From Oscillospiraceae bacterium (GTDB lineage Bacteria; Bacillota; Clostridia; Oscillospirales; Ruminococcaceae), in contig JAFTYW010000020.1 in assembly GCA_017461245.1 (NCBI GenBank), forward strand, positions 1 to 38,317: a stretch of DNA of 38,317 nt, in the 5' to 3' direction. Position numbers and translations under genes: made by a program. This document shows positions 25,687 through 36,803 of this stretch, in pieces; the first letter of the stretch is position 1, and each line of letters opens with the position of its first letter. The notes below the pieces were generated by a model, which had not been told where the DNA came from, ran no database searches, and saw only the letters and a program-made list of their open reading frames with translations.

Positions 25687-26682
25687 ATGAAAAAGATAGT
25701 TACTCTCGTTTCCGCGCTCGCGCTCAGCTTAGCTCTCTTGCTCAGCGGTTGCGCAACAGGAAGCAAAAATATCAACGTCGGCACCGGCGGAAACACCGGT
25801 ACATACTACGCTTACACCAACGCTGTTGGAACAATTCTCCAGGCAGAAACAGGCCTTGCGTTTAACGTTGTTTCGACCGGCGGCTCTGTTGCTAACATCA
25901 ACGGAATTGACGACGGCGACTACAATATGGCGATCGTTCAGAACGATACCATGATCAACGCTTACAATGACCTTGATAAAGTCAACTTCAAAAACGGCGC
26001 CGTAACCTCTTTCTCGGTTCTCGGCGAGGTTTATTCTGAGGTTGTTCAGATCGTTGTTCGCGGTGACCTTAAGGACACCGTTAAAACTCTTGCTGATCTT
26101 AAGGGTCTCAGAGTTTCTGTAGGTGACGCAGGCTCGGGCGTTTATCTCAACGCTAAGGACCTTCTCGCCGCTTACGACATCGACATTGATAAGGACATTG
26201 TTCAGAGCAATCTCTCGGTTGGTGACTCTGCTGACACAATGAAGGACGGAAAGCTTGATGCCTTCTTCTTCACCGCAGGCGCTCCCACAACCGCTATCAC
26301 CGAGCTCGCAACCTCTATGGACATCTTTATCCTTTCTCTTGAGGACAGCGTTATGGATAAGTTCATCGCTGACCATAAGATCGACGGTAAATATGAGGTC
26401 TATGCAAAAATGCCCATCACCCACGACCAGTATGACTTTATCCCCGAGGGTGAGTCTGCTTACACCATCGGCGTTACCGCTACATACATCGTTTCAAACG
26501 ACCTTGATGAAGACACAGTTTACAATATGACCAAGGCTCTCTGGGAAAACACCGATGATATTGCAGCAGCACACGCTGTAGGTAAGGCAATGAACATTGA
26601 TAACGCTATCGTAACTATCGGTAACGTTCCCGTTCACCCCGGTGCAGAGAAGTATTATAAGGAAGTCGGTCTGATTAAATAA
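25687..26682 (+). CDS. TAXI-family TRAP transporter solute-binding lipoprotein
   Basis: This 331-residue extracytoplasmic solute receptor belongs to a TAXI-type tripartite ATP-independent periplasmic (TRAP) transporter. The signal peptide ends in the lipobox LLSGC with lipid cysteine C22, so the protein is tethered to the outer face of the membrane. The family pattern VGTGGNTGTYYAYTNAVGTIL follows directly, then VVSTGGSVANINGIDDGDYNMAIVQNDT, LKGLRVSVGDAGSGVYLNAKDLLAAYDI and KLDAFFFTAGAPTTAITELA. The frame is open upstream to a TTG at 25651, but the ATG at 25687 has GGAGGA before it and gives a proper signal. Its permease follows. The substrate (an amino acid or dicarboxylate is common for TAXI) cannot be told. 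Confidence 0.94.
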   Translation: MKKIVTLVSALALSLALLLSGCATGSKNINVGTGGNTGTYYAYTNAVGTILQAETGLAFNVVSTGGSVANINGIDDGDYNMAIVQNDTMINAYNDLDKVNFKNGAVTSFSVLGEVYSEVVQIVVRGDLKDTVKTLADLKGLRVSVGDAGSGVYLNAKDLLAAYDIDIDKDIVQSNLSVGDSADTMKDGKLDAFFFTAGAPTTAITELATSMDIFILSLEDSVMDKFIADHKIDGKYEVYAKMPITHDQYDFIPEGESAYTIGVTATYIVSNDLDEDTVYNMTKALWENTDDIAAAHAVGKAMNIDNAIVTIGNVPVHPGAEKYYKEVGLIK

Positions 26683-26722
26683 GTTTTAACTTAAAAAAGG
26701 CACCATCGCCTGTGATGCTGAT

Positions 26723-26759
26723 TCTGCCCGACGGCGCTTTTAAAAGGCTGTCGGGCAGA
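26723..26759 (+). promoter_or_regulatory. Hairpin between binding protein and permease genes
   Basis: A perfect 10-bp stem TCTGCCCGAC/GTCGGGCAGA (26723-26732 with 26750-26759) is extended inside by GGC/GCT-like and CTT/AAG pairs. It is followed by TTTAATTAAAAA, a poor T tract. It lies 40 bases after the binding protein stop and 28 bases before the permease start. It could act as a partial terminator or mRNA stabiliser so that the receptor is made in excess over the permease, a common arrangement in binding protein transporters. Confidence 0.7.
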
Positions 26760-26786
26760 TTTAATTAAAAACAGGAGGAAACGATC

Positions 26787-28907
26787 TTGGCTAATGTAAA
26801 TACCGAGGTAAGCTCAGAAGAGCTGCTTCGCGAACTTGATAGGGATAACGCCAGCAGAAACCTAACCGGCTGGAGAAAGCATATTGTTGAAATCGTCTTT
26901 TTTGCCTTTGCTGCAATATGGATGGTTATGACGCTTGTTGTATCGGGCGCAACTCAGTACACCCGACTGCCGCTTTTCTTGGGCCTTGTGCTTTTTGTAG
27001 GCTATCTTAAATACCCTATATCCAAAAAACTTGAACGAAAAGAAAATCACCTGCCTTTTTATGACGTAGCGCTTGCCTTTCTCTCACTCGCGGTGTTTGG
27101 CTACTACGTGATAAATCAGCAGAACATCATAATGATGGCAAACCGTATCGGAACCTTTGAGATCATTGTTGGTATCATTGGAATTCTGCTTCTGGTTGAG
27201 CTTTGTCGCAGAGCAATGGGCTGGCCCATTATCTGCGTTGCGGGCGCGTTTGTGGTCTATGCGATTGTCTGGCTGATCCAGAACAACCCGAGAACAGCCA
27301 TTCGTAACTTAGTTTACGGTCTGTTTTACGATCTGAAAAGCGGAATTTTCTCAACTCCCGTAACGGTCTGCGCATCTTTTATAGTCTTGTTTATAATCTT
27401 GGGCTCGTTCCTTGAGAAAACGGGCATCGGCAAGTTCTTTATCGATCTTGCAAACTCTATCGCCGGTGCAAGAGTCGGCGGACCTGCAAAGGTTGCCGTT
27501 ATCTCCAGCGCCCTTGAGGGAATGTATTCGGGCTCGTCTGTTGCTAACACAGTTGGCTCGGGTGCTGTTACCATTCCTACAATGAAGAAGACGGGATATA
27601 AGCCCGAGTTTGCCGCCGCAGTCGAGGCCGCCGCTTCAACGGGCGGTCAGATTATGCCGCCTATTATGGGCGCCGCTGCATTCCTTATGGCAGAGATCAC
27701 GGGTTATTCCTATTCCACAATTATAATCGCTGCGATCCTTCCCGCCGCCCTCTACTTTACCGGAATCTTTATGATGGTGCATTTCGAGGGTAAAAAGCTT
27801 GGCCTTAAGGGACTTCCTAAGGAAGCGATTCCCAACTTCTTTAAGCTTATCCTTAAAAACGGCTACCTGCTTCTCCCTGTTGTTGTGCTGGTTGTATGTA
27901 TGAATCACTTTACTGCGGGAATGAGCGCCTGTTTTGCGATCCTCTTTGCGCTTATCGTAAGTTTGATTGACAAGCCGCTTATTAAAGCTTTCTTTAAGGG
28001 AAAGATCGGTAGCTTTGCAAACGTTTTGAGACTGCTTGCTCCTCTTGCTCCCTTGGCTGTTTTAGCAGTTTTGTGGCAGATTATAGGGCTCGATATGGGT
28101 CTTTCGATATTCTGCGCAATGCTTGCCGCAGTAGGCTGCAGCTTCTTTACAAAGGATGCGATCTTAAAGCCCGACCTTGTTGTTGAAGGCTTTAAGGGCG
28201 GAACTCACGGCTCAATAGGCGTTGCCGCTGCCTGCGGTGTTGCAGGAATTATTTCGGGCGTTGTTTCAATGACTGCCCTCGGCTCAACCCTTATCGCAAC
28301 CATCGTTCCCCTTGCTGAAAAGGGAACCTTTATAGCGCTCTTCCTCACTATGCTTTGCTGTATTGTTCTCGGAATGGGAGTTCCCACAACCGCAAACTAC
28401 GTAATTATGGCAACCATCACCGCCCCCATTCTTGTTAAAATGGGCATACCCGTTTTGGCGGCTCATATGTTCGTTTTCTATTTCGGTATCGTTGCTGATA
28501 TAACTCCTCCCGTTGCCCTTGCGGCATATGCCGGCGCGGCTATTGCTAAATCAAATCCGTTGCAAACGGGAATAACGGCAACAAAGCTTGCTATAACGGC
28601 CTTCATCGTGCCTTATATATTTGCCTATAGCCCCGAAATGCTGATCGTAATCGGCAACCCCTCAGCCCTAGACATTATCAGAATTATCATAACCTCGTTT
28701 ATAGGCATCTACAGTATCTCGGCGGGTATGGTAGGCTATATGCAGCACAAAACTCCCGTTTGGCAAAGACTCGTGCTTATCGGCGCAGGACTTATGCTGA
28801 TAATCCCCGAAATAATTACTGATATAGTCGGAATTGCGATTGTTATTCTTATGATTTTAATTCAGTATGTTTTCACAAAAGATAAAAAGGAAAAGCTTTC
28901 GGTTTAA
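26787..28907 (+). CDS. TRAP transporter permease, DctQM fusion
   Basis: This 706-residue membrane protein is the permease of the TAXI TRAP transporter, with small DctQ-like and large DctM-like subunits fused. The first ~160 residues hold four membrane segments (Q part). The M part begins near SFIVLFIILGSFLEKTGIGKFFIDLA and has GGPAKVAVISSALEGMYSGSSVANTVGSGAVTIPTMKKTGYKPEFAAAVEAAASTGGQIMPPIMGAAAF, a strong family signature, and later GMGVPTTANYVIMATITAPIL and FYFGIVADITPPVALAAYAGAAIAKSNP. Uptake is driven by a sodium or proton gradient, and the Rnf complex in this window could supply one. The start is TTG at 26787 with AGGAGG 8 bases upstream. Confidence 0.94.
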   Translation: MANVNTEVSSEELLRELDRDNASRNLTGWRKHIVEIVFFAFAAIWMVMTLVVSGATQYTRLPLFLGLVLFVGYLKYPISKKLERKENHLPFYDVALAFLSLAVFGYYVINQQNIIMMANRIGTFEIIVGIIGILLLVELCRRAMGWPIICVAGAFVVYAIVWLIQNNPRTAIRNLVYGLFYDLKSGIFSTPVTVCASFIVLFIILGSFLEKTGIGKFFIDLANSIAGARVGGPAKVAVISSALEGMYSGSSVANTVGSGAVTIPTMKKTGYKPEFAAAVEAAASTGGQIMPPIMGAAAFLMAEITGYSYSTIIIAAILPAALYFTGIFMMVHFEGKKLGLKGLPKEAIPNFFKLILKNGYLLLPVVVLVVCMNHFTAGMSACFAILFALIVSLIDKPLIKAFFKGKIGSFANVLRLLAPLAPLAVLAVLWQIIGLDMGLSIFCAMLAAVGCSFFTKDAILKPDLVVEGFKGGTHGSIGVAAACGVAGIISGVVSMTALGSTLIATIVPLAEKGTFIALFLTMLCCIVLGMGVPTTANYVIMATITAPILVKMGIPVLAAHMFVFYFGIVADITPPVALAAYAGAAIAKSNPLQTGITATKLAITAFIVPYIFAYSPEMLIVIGNPSALDIIRIIITSFIGIYSISAGMVGYMQHKTPVWQRLVLIGAGLMLIIPEIITDIVGIAIVILMILIQYVFTKDKKEKLSV

Positions 28908-28923
28908 CACCGAAAGCTTTTTT
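28891..28923. terminator. Bidirectional terminator between convergent operons
   Basis: A perfect 13-bp stem AAAAGCTTTCGGT/ACCGAAAGCTTTT (28891-28903 with 28909-28921) has a TTAAC loop. The permease stop codon lies inside it. On the plus strand it ends in a T run (TTTTTTCTTTT); on the minus strand it runs into TTTTCCTTTTTATC. It therefore can stop the permease transcript and the spoIVA transcript, whose stop is at 28927. Confidence 0.9.
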
Positions 28924-28926
28924 CTT

Positions 28927-30405
28927 TTAAAGTATAATGCAGATAAGGCCGCCGCAGCCCTCGTTTATGATGCGCTCAATGGTCTCCTGCAGCTTTATTC
29001 TGGCGTCGGTCGGCATACGGTAAAGCTTGTTGTGCAGGCCCTCGTTAATAAGCTCGTGCAGAGATTTGCCAAAGATGTTGGATTTCCAGATGTCCTTGGG
29101 GTTTTCCTCAAACTCTTTTAAGAGGTACATAACAAGCTCCTCAGACTGCTTTTCGCTACCGACAATGGGCGAGACCTCGGCGTTGATGTCGGCTCGCATA
29201 AGGTGGATGGAGGGGGCAGAGGCTGAAAGGCGAACGCCGTATTTTCCGCCCTGCCGCACTATTTCGGGCTCAGCAAGGGTAAGCTCGTCGATCTGCGGCA
29301 TAACTATTCCGTAGCCTGTCGCGTTTACCTCGTCAAGAGCAGGCTTTATCTTGTCGTACTCTCGTTTAATCTGCGAGAGTTCAATTATCTGCTCGAGTAG
29401 CTCGCCCTCGTCAGAGATCTCAAGCCCCGAGATCTCGCCGAGTATCTTAAAGAACAGCTCGGGGCAAACCTCGGCAGAAACAACCGCACTTCCGCTGCCT
29501 AAGTCAATGGAAGAAATATAGGCGCGGTTTATATATTCGCAGTCAGAAAGGGCGGGGATAGCGCTGTCAATGTCAGAGATCTTTTCGATGCTGTCAGCTG
29601 CCTCGCGTATCTTTTCAAAAACCGCCTTTTTGATGGGGTGGCCTACGGGCAGGGTGTTTATCCAAAGCGGCATCTGCAGGCTTATCTCCTGAACAGGAAA
29701 CTCTGATAAGATCTGAGAGAGAATGTTCTTAATATCCTCCTCGGAAATGTCGTTGCAGCTAATAGGGATAACCGAAACACCATGCTTTTCAGAAAGCTCT
29801 TCTGCAAGCCGCATGGTTTCAGCGTTACCGGGGTGGGCGCTGTTTAAGAGCACAACAAACGGCTTGTTTATCTCCTTGAGCTCGCCGATTACGCGCGCCT
29901 CGACCTCGGCGTATTCCTCGCGGGGAATTTCTGAGATAGAGCCGTCTGTTGTAACAACAAGACCTATTGTAGAGTGCTCGCGGATAACCTTTTGAGTTCC
30001 AATTTCCGCCGCCATATTAAAGGGAACGGCGCTGTCAAACCAAGGAGTCATAACCATTCGAGGCTGCTCATCTTCTATATAGCCGAGGGCGCTGGGAACA
30101 ATGTAGCCAACGCAGTCGATCATTCGCACGTTAAGATTTGCCGAGTTGTCGAGCGTTATCTTAACAGCGTCCTCGGGAATAAATTTGGGCTCAGTCGTCA
30201 TAATGGTGCGCCCTGCTGATGCCTGCGGCAACTCGTCTGTTGCCCTCTCGCGCGAAAACTTGCTTTCTATGTTGGGAACGACTAAGGTTTCCATAAATCG
30301 CTTGATAAGGGTCGATTTGCCCGTTCTCACGGGTCCGACCACGCCTATGTAAATGTCGCCTCCCGTGCGGGTGGCTATATCCTGATATATACTGCTGTTT
30401 GTCAT
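28927..30405 (-). CDS. spoIVA: Stage IV sporulation protein A
   Basis: SpoIVA (492 aa) is the ATP-driven morphogenetic protein that forms the basement layer of the spore coat around the forespore. The N-terminal P-loop domain reads DIYIGVVGPVRTGKSTLIKRF, with Walker lysine K30, followed by MIDCVGYIVPSALGY and TTDGSI. A long middle and C-terminal region ends in GCGGLICIIL, the membrane-targeting tail typical of the family. An upstream in-frame ATG at 30423 exists, but the ATG at 30405 has GGAGG in front and gives exactly the length and N-terminus seen in Bacillus. Its presence is strong evidence that the organism forms endospores. Confidence 0.96.
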   Translation of the reverse strand: MTNSSIYQDIATRTGGDIYIGVVGPVRTGKSTLIKRFMETLVVPNIESKFSRERATDELPQASAGRTIMTTEPKFIPEDAVKITLDNSANLNVRMIDCVGYIVPSALGYIEDEQPRMVMTPWFDSAVPFNMAAEIGTQKVIREHSTIGLVVTTDGSISEIPREEYAEVEARVIGELKEINKPFVVLLNSAHPGNAETMRLAEELSEKHGVSVIPISCNDISEEDIKNILSQILSEFPVQEISLQMPLWINTLPVGHPIKKAVFEKIREAADSIEKISDIDSAIPALSDCEYINRAYISSIDLGSGSAVVSAEVCPELFFKILGEISGLEISDEGELLEQIIELSQIKREYDKIKPALDEVNATGYGIVMPQIDELTLAEPEIVRQGGKYGVRLSASAPSIHLMRADINAEVSPIVGSEKQSEELVMYLLKEFEENPKDIWKSNIFGKSLHELINEGLHNKLYRMPTDARIKLQETIERIINEGCGGLICIIL

Positions 30406-30438
30406 TGTTTTTCCTCCGTCCACACATTCGTTTGTATA

Positions 30439-30467
30439 TGCTTATGAGGACAAACGCTCTTTTATTC
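30439..30467 (-). promoter_or_regulatory. Possible sigma-E-like promoter of spoIVA
   Basis: On the minus strand GAATAAA (30461-30467) and CATAAGCA (30439-30446) are separated by 14 bases, resembling the mother-cell sigma-E pattern (ATA-type -35, CATA-type -10). Transcription would start about 25-30 bases before the spoIVA ATG. The second half of the -10 deviates from consensus, so this is a weak match. SpoIVA is under sigma-E in Bacillus. Confidence 0.35.
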
Positions 30468-30504
30468 CAAAAAACAAACAAGTTTTTTGACGGTACGTGG
30501 GGGT

Positions 30505-30738
30505 CAAGGGGCGAAGCCCCTTGTCGTATATGCGAATTTTAACGAGTGCTTGGCTAAATTTGTAGGGACAGGCCTCCGGACTGTCCGCAAAGTAATAACG
30601 GGCAGTCGAGGACGCCTGCCCCTACGGATTCTAACGAACATATATAGGTAATTTGTAGGGGACGATGCCTACATCGTCCCACAAGGTGAAACTTTAGTTA
30701 TACCTCATCCGCCCTTTGCTTGCGGCAAAATTCACCTT
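30505..30738. repeat. Cluster of small inverted repeats in the spoIVA-secA gap
   Basis: The 30406-30798 gap has no credible gene but four palindromic units in a row. (1) CAAGGGGC-GAA-GCCCCTTG, 30505-30523. (2) A ~66-bp unit 30561-30626 whose ends TGTAGGGACAGGC and GCCTGCCCCTACG are inverted copies (11 of 13), each half also folding on itself (GGACAG/CTGTCC and GGGCAG/CTGCCC). (3) GGGACGATG-CCTA-CATCGTCCC, 30659-30680, again preceded by TGTAGG. (4) A unit bounded by AAGGTGAA (30683-30690) and TTCACCTT (30731-30738). Such short TGTAGGGG-type palindromes look like dispersed intergenic repeats; origin and role are unknown. Confidence 0.65.
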
Positions 30739-30763
30739 TTCCGCGGGGAGAAGGTTTGCAAAA

Positions 30764-30796
30764 TAAAAAAGGGTAGGCATTAAAGCCTACCCTTTT
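30764..30796 (-). terminator. Intrinsic terminator after secA
   Basis: Read on the minus strand, AAAAGGGTAGGC/GCCTACCCTTTT (30767-30778 and 30785-30796) forms a 12-bp stem with a 6-base loop and is followed by TTTTTTATTTT. It begins 3 bases past the secA stop. It ends the prsA-like/secA transcript and separates it from spoIVA. Confidence 0.92.
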
Positions 30797-30798
30797 GT

Positions 30799-33549
<2,751 letters not shown>

Positions 33550-33578
33550 GATAAAATTATCTCCTTTTTGGATAGGAA

Positions 33579-34637
33579 TTAGTAGCTAAAAACGATGTTC
33601 TGAGGCTTGTATCTCTTAACAGCCGAGGAATTTTCGGTGACCTTAAGGTCAGAAGCGGCCTTTTGAATGATCTCTGTAAATTCCTCAGACTTCATGGCCG
33701 AGAGAACACTTGCCTCGCGGTCGGTATAGTCCTCGCTGTTCTCATCCATCTCGTAGCGGATAAATACATAGTAGCCGTAGGTTGAGTTTTCAACCATGGT
33801 AGGTGTGTTGAATTTAGCCTCAAAGAGAGCCTTGTTAAAGTCGTCGGGGTCGTCAGCGGTATCCTTCTGAACAAAGGCGGCCTCGCTCTCGGTCTCTTCA
33901 CCTTCCTCGTGGTCGTGCTCCTCGCCTGCGGCGTGAGCCTCTTCGTCGATGAGCTTGTCAATGCTCTCGCCGTCCTCAAGGCGCTTTAAATATTTCTCGG
34001 CAAGCTCTTTGAGCTCCTTCTTCTGAGCGTCAGATGCGTCGGAAGCGGTAGAAACCTCGTCGTAGTGGCTTGAATAGAGAACGTTTATATATTTAAGCTT
34101 TGCATAGTTCTTTACAAAGAACTCTTTTCTGTCTTTTTCGGAAACAGGGGACTTGCCGTCCTCGCTGTAGTAATACTCAAAAATCTTCTGGTGCTTTTCG
34201 TCAACCATCATGATCTTCTCGAAAGAGGTTTTTCCGCATCCGTTATCCTCGTAGAGAGAGGAAACATTTTCCCAGGTTGAAGAAATGTTTGCCTTGATCT
34301 CCTCAAGCTCCTTGTCTGTAAAGGAGAGCTTGTACTCGTCAAAAAGGCGGTTTACTGCGATGTACTGCTTGCAGCTCTCGAGCGCGGCAGATTTAATGTA
34401 ATCGTCAGCGTCGACCTCGCCGATCTTCTGGTCAAAAAGGTCTTTTGTGGTGTCGGTTGCCTGCTGAGCGGCAAGATAATAGGAATCAACAAGATATCCG
34501 AGGTATACACCTGCGGGAACGCTGTCCTCACCTGCGGAAACAACCCAAGAGGTGTCCTTGCAGGAGGTAAAGCAGAGAATTGATGCAGCGGCAAGAATGC
34601 CTGCAATGCTTTTGGTTAAAAAAGAAAATTTTTTCAT
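33579..34637 (-). CDS. PrsA/parvulin-like foldase lipoprotein
   Basis: This 352-residue lipoprotein has a signal peptide ending in CFTSC with lipid cysteine C26, so it would work on the outer face of the membrane. Residues about 30-175 are helical and resemble the SurA/PrsA N-terminal chaperone part. Residues about 176-295 look like a degenerate parvulin (peptidyl-prolyl isomerase) domain: [33 protein letters not shown], then [29 protein letters not shown]. An acidic, histidine-containing insert (about 232-252: H235, H241, H243 among glutamates) splits it. Isomerase activity is uncertain. It is cotranscribed with secA, fitting a role in folding exported proteins. Confidence 0.78.
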   Translation of the reverse strand: MKKFSFLTKSIAGILAAASILCFTSCKDTSWVVSAGEDSVPAGVYLGYLVDSYYLAAQQATDTTKDLFDQKIGEVDADDYIKSAALESCKQYIAVNRLFDEYKLSFTDKELEEIKANISSTWENVSSLYEDNGCGKTSFEKIMMVDEKHQKIFEYYYSEDGKSPVSEKDRKEFFVKNYAKLKYINVLYSSHYDEVSTASDASDAQKKELKELAEKYLKRLEDGESIDKLIDEEAHAAGEEHDHEEGEETESEAAFVQKDTADDPDDFNKALFEAKFNTPTMVENSTYGYYVFIRYEMDENSEDYTDREASVLSAMKSEEFTEIIQKAASDLKVTENSSAVKRYKPQNIVFSY

Positions 34638-34673
34638 TTTTTGTAACTCCGTTCTGTTTTGTTCGTACCAAAT

Positions 34674-34702
34674 ATTATACCAAAACTGCGCCGTTTTGTA
34701 AA
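34674..34702 (-). promoter_or_regulatory. Sigma-A promoter of the prsA-like/secA operon
   Basis: On the minus strand TTTACA (34697-34702), a 17-base spacer and a perfect TATAAT (34674-34679) give a near-consensus vegetative promoter. The predicted leader is about 30 bases and contains GGAG before the ATG at 34637. It lies right after the plsY terminator. Confidence 0.85.
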
Positions 34703-34734
34703 GGAAAATTGCTCATTATTTACAACTGCGAAAC

Positions 34735-34763
34735 AAAAAAGCAGACTTTTTAAAAGTCTGCTT
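34735..34763 (-). terminator. Intrinsic terminator after plsY
   Basis: On the minus strand AAGCAGACTTTT/AAAAGTCTGCTT forms a near-perfect stem followed by TTTTTTG. It lies about 10 bases past the plsY stop. The symmetric A/T flanks may let it work in both directions. Confidence 0.88.
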
Positions 34764-34772
34764 GATTTTTTG

Positions 34773-35453
34773 TTATTTTTCGCCCTTTTTCTTGTTTTTA
34801 AAACAGTTTTCGGTGCCGCTTAAAAGTCGCTTGATGTTTTCGCGGTGCATAAAGATCGATGTGCCCGCAAGAACTACAAGAAACACCGTCTGCCAGATAA
34901 CAGTTCTCGGCAGAAGCATATCTGCTCGCAAGGTAAGACCGACGATAAGTGTGAGCACGGGGGCAGATGCCATCGCAAGAATCGAGCCTAATGAAACATA
35001 GCCCGTTGAGAATGCGATAACTATAAAAATTGCGATACAAACAAGGCAAAGCTGCCAGTCTAAAACAAGGAAAACGCCTGTGCAGGTCAGAACTCCCTTG
35101 CCGCCGCGAAATCCAAAGAAAACAGGGAAGATGTGCCCGATAACAACAAATATGCCGCCTATATAAGCGCCAACCATCGCCGTTTCATTAAAGGGCAGGG
35201 TGCTGAAAATGTACTTTGAGATCTGTATTGCAACAACTGCTTTTGCAAGGTCGCACACTAAGGTTAAAACGGCGGGTATTTTGCCGATGGTTCTTAAAAC
35301 GTTGGTCATTCCCGCGTTGCCGCTTCCGCTGTCGCGAACATCCTTTTTTGCAAAGAGCTTGCTGAAAATAACTGCAAAGCTTATGCTTCCAAGCAGGTAG
35401 GAAATTACCGCACAAATAAGAGCATATAAAACAACGGTCAATGTATCATTCAT
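34773..35453 (-). CDS. plsY: Acyl-phosphate:glycerol-3-phosphate acyltransferase
   Basis: PlsY (226 aa) transfers an acyl group from acyl-phosphate to glycerol-3-phosphate, the first step of phospholipid synthesis, inside the membrane. Five or more membrane segments are visible. Family motifs are GSISFAVIFSKLF, then DVRDSGSGNAGMTNVLRTIGK (about 39-59; methionine replaces the usual alanine in GNxGATN), and FFGFRGGKGVLT (about 111-122). The C-terminus ends in a lysine-rich tail. It lies 25 bases after der, its usual neighbour. The gpsA gene that often follows plsY in Firmicutes is not here. Confidence 0.94.
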   Translation of the reverse strand: MNDTLTVVLYALICAVISYLLGSISFAVIFSKLFAKKDVRDSGSGNAGMTNVLRTIGKIPAVLTLVCDLAKAVVAIQISKYIFSTLPFNETAMVGAYIGGIFVVIGHIFPVFFGFRGGKGVLTCTGVFLVLDWQLCLVCIAIFIVIAFSTGYVSLGSILAMASAPVLTLIVGLTLRADMLLPRTVIWQTVFLVVLAGTSIFMHRENIKRLLSGTENCFKNKKKGEK

Positions 35454-35478
35454 ATCGTTTTGACCTCCAATGTGTAGG

Positions 35479-36801
35479 TTATTTGTCGCCGCGCTCGCGG
35501 GAGATCATCTTTATGGGTGTTCCCTCAAGTCCAAAGGTCGAGCGGATCTGGTTTTCGATGTATCTCTGGTATGAGAAGTGGTAAAGCTCGTTGTTATTAA
35601 CAAAGCAAACAAAGGTCGGCGGGCAAACTGCGGCTTGGGTGATGTAGTAGATCTTAAGCCTCTTGCCCTTGTCGGAAGGGGGCTGGACCTTTGCTGTAGC
35701 CTCGGCGAGCATATCGTTTAAGAGACCTGTCTGTATTCTGCGGCAGTTCTGCTCGCGGACGTAACATATCATCTCATAAAGCTTGTTTACTCGCTGTCCC
35801 GTTTTTGCTGAGATAAAGATAAAGGGCGCGTAGGGCATAAAGGCAAAGTCGACCGAGAGCTTTTTCTCAAACTCGCGCATTGTCTTGTCGTCTTTCTCGA
35901 TGGCGTCCCACTTGTTGACTGCTATAATGCAGGCTTTGCCCTGCTCGTGAGCGTAGCCCGCAACCTTGGAGTCCTGTTCGGTAAAGCCGATTTCGGCGTC
36001 AATCATAATTATGCAAACATCCGAACGCTCAACCGCCATATAAGAGCGCAGAACACTGTACTTTTCAATAGCCTCGTCAACCTTTTTCTGACGCCTGATT
36101 CCCGCCGTGTCAATGAAAACAAACTTTCCAAACTCGTTTTCAATAACTGTGTCAACGGCATCTCGGGTAGTTCCCGCAATGTCAGAAACGATAACTCGCT
36201 CCTCGCCGGCAAGGCGGTTTACCAGCGAGGATTTGCCAACGTTTGGTTTGCCGATAACGGCAACCTTGATGTAATCCTCGGGGTATTCCTCTTCCTCAGT
36301 TTTGGGAAGTTTGTCAAAAACCTCGTCAAGAAGGTCGCCCGTTCCATGTCCGTGAATTGAAGAAACGGCAATGGGGTCGCCAAGGCAGAGGTTGTAAAAT
36401 TCGTAAAATGCCAGCGGCGGTTCGCCGATGCTGTCGCACTTGTTAACGCAGAGGATAATCGGCTTTCCGCTCTTTTTGAGCATGGATGCTATCTCGCTGT
36501 CGGCGGCGGTTATGCCGGAGCTGAGTTCAACAACAAAAACAATAACGTCTGCGCTATCAATGGCGATCTGCGCCTGGCGGCGCATCTGTGAAAGAATAAT
36601 GTCGCTGCTGTAAGGCTCGATTCCGCCTGTGTCGATAAGGGTGGCAAAACGGTTTTGCCATTCAACCTTGGCATAAATTCTGTCGCGGGTAACGCCGGGT
36701 GTGTCTTCGACTATTGAAAGGCGCTGACCTACGAGCTTGTTAAAAAGTGTCGACTTGCCAACGTTGGGTCGACCGACAACTGCAATAATAGGTAAAGCCA
36801 T
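35479..36801 (-). CDS. der: Ribosome biogenesis GTPase Der (EngA)
   Basis: Der (440 aa) is an essential double GTPase for 50S subunit assembly. The first G domain has GRPNVGKST at residues 10-18, DTPGVTRDR and DTGG, and NKCD. The second has GKPNVGKSSLVNRL near 185-198, DIAGTTRDAVDT, DTAG and NKWD. The C-terminal KH-like domain includes KIYYITQAAVCPPTFVCFVNN and FEGTPIK-like (LEGTPIKMISRERG) sequence. All match the family and the length is normal. It lies 2 bases after the DUF512 gene and before plsY, a conserved Clostridia order. Confidence 0.97.
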   Translation of the reverse strand: MALPIIAVVGRPNVGKSTLFNKLVGQRLSIVEDTPGVTRDRIYAKVEWQNRFATLIDTGGIEPYSSDIILSQMRRQAQIAIDSADVIVFVVELSSGITAADSEIASMLKKSGKPIILCVNKCDSIGEPPLAFYEFYNLCLGDPIAVSSIHGHGTGDLLDEVFDKLPKTEEEEYPEDYIKVAVIGKPNVGKSSLVNRLAGEERVIVSDIAGTTRDAVDTVIENEFGKFVFIDTAGIRRQKKVDEAIEKYSVLRSYMAVERSDVCIIMIDAEIGFTEQDSKVAGYAHEQGKACIIAVNKWDAIEKDDKTMREFEKKLSVDFAFMPYAPFIFISAKTGQRVNKLYEMICYVREQNCRRIQTGLLNDMLAEATAKVQPPSDKGKRLKIYYITQAAVCPPTFVCFVNNNELYHFSYQRYIENQIRSTFGLEGTPIKMISRERGDK

Positions 36802-36803
36802 GG

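Noticed and set aside
28867-29121. 84-residue plus-strand frame over the spoIVA 3' end
   Set aside because: It is antisense to the conserved C-terminus of SpoIVA and overlaps the terminator.
30505-30738. CRISPR array
   Set aside because: The units differ from each other and are not direct repeats with regular spacers, and there are no cas genes nearby.
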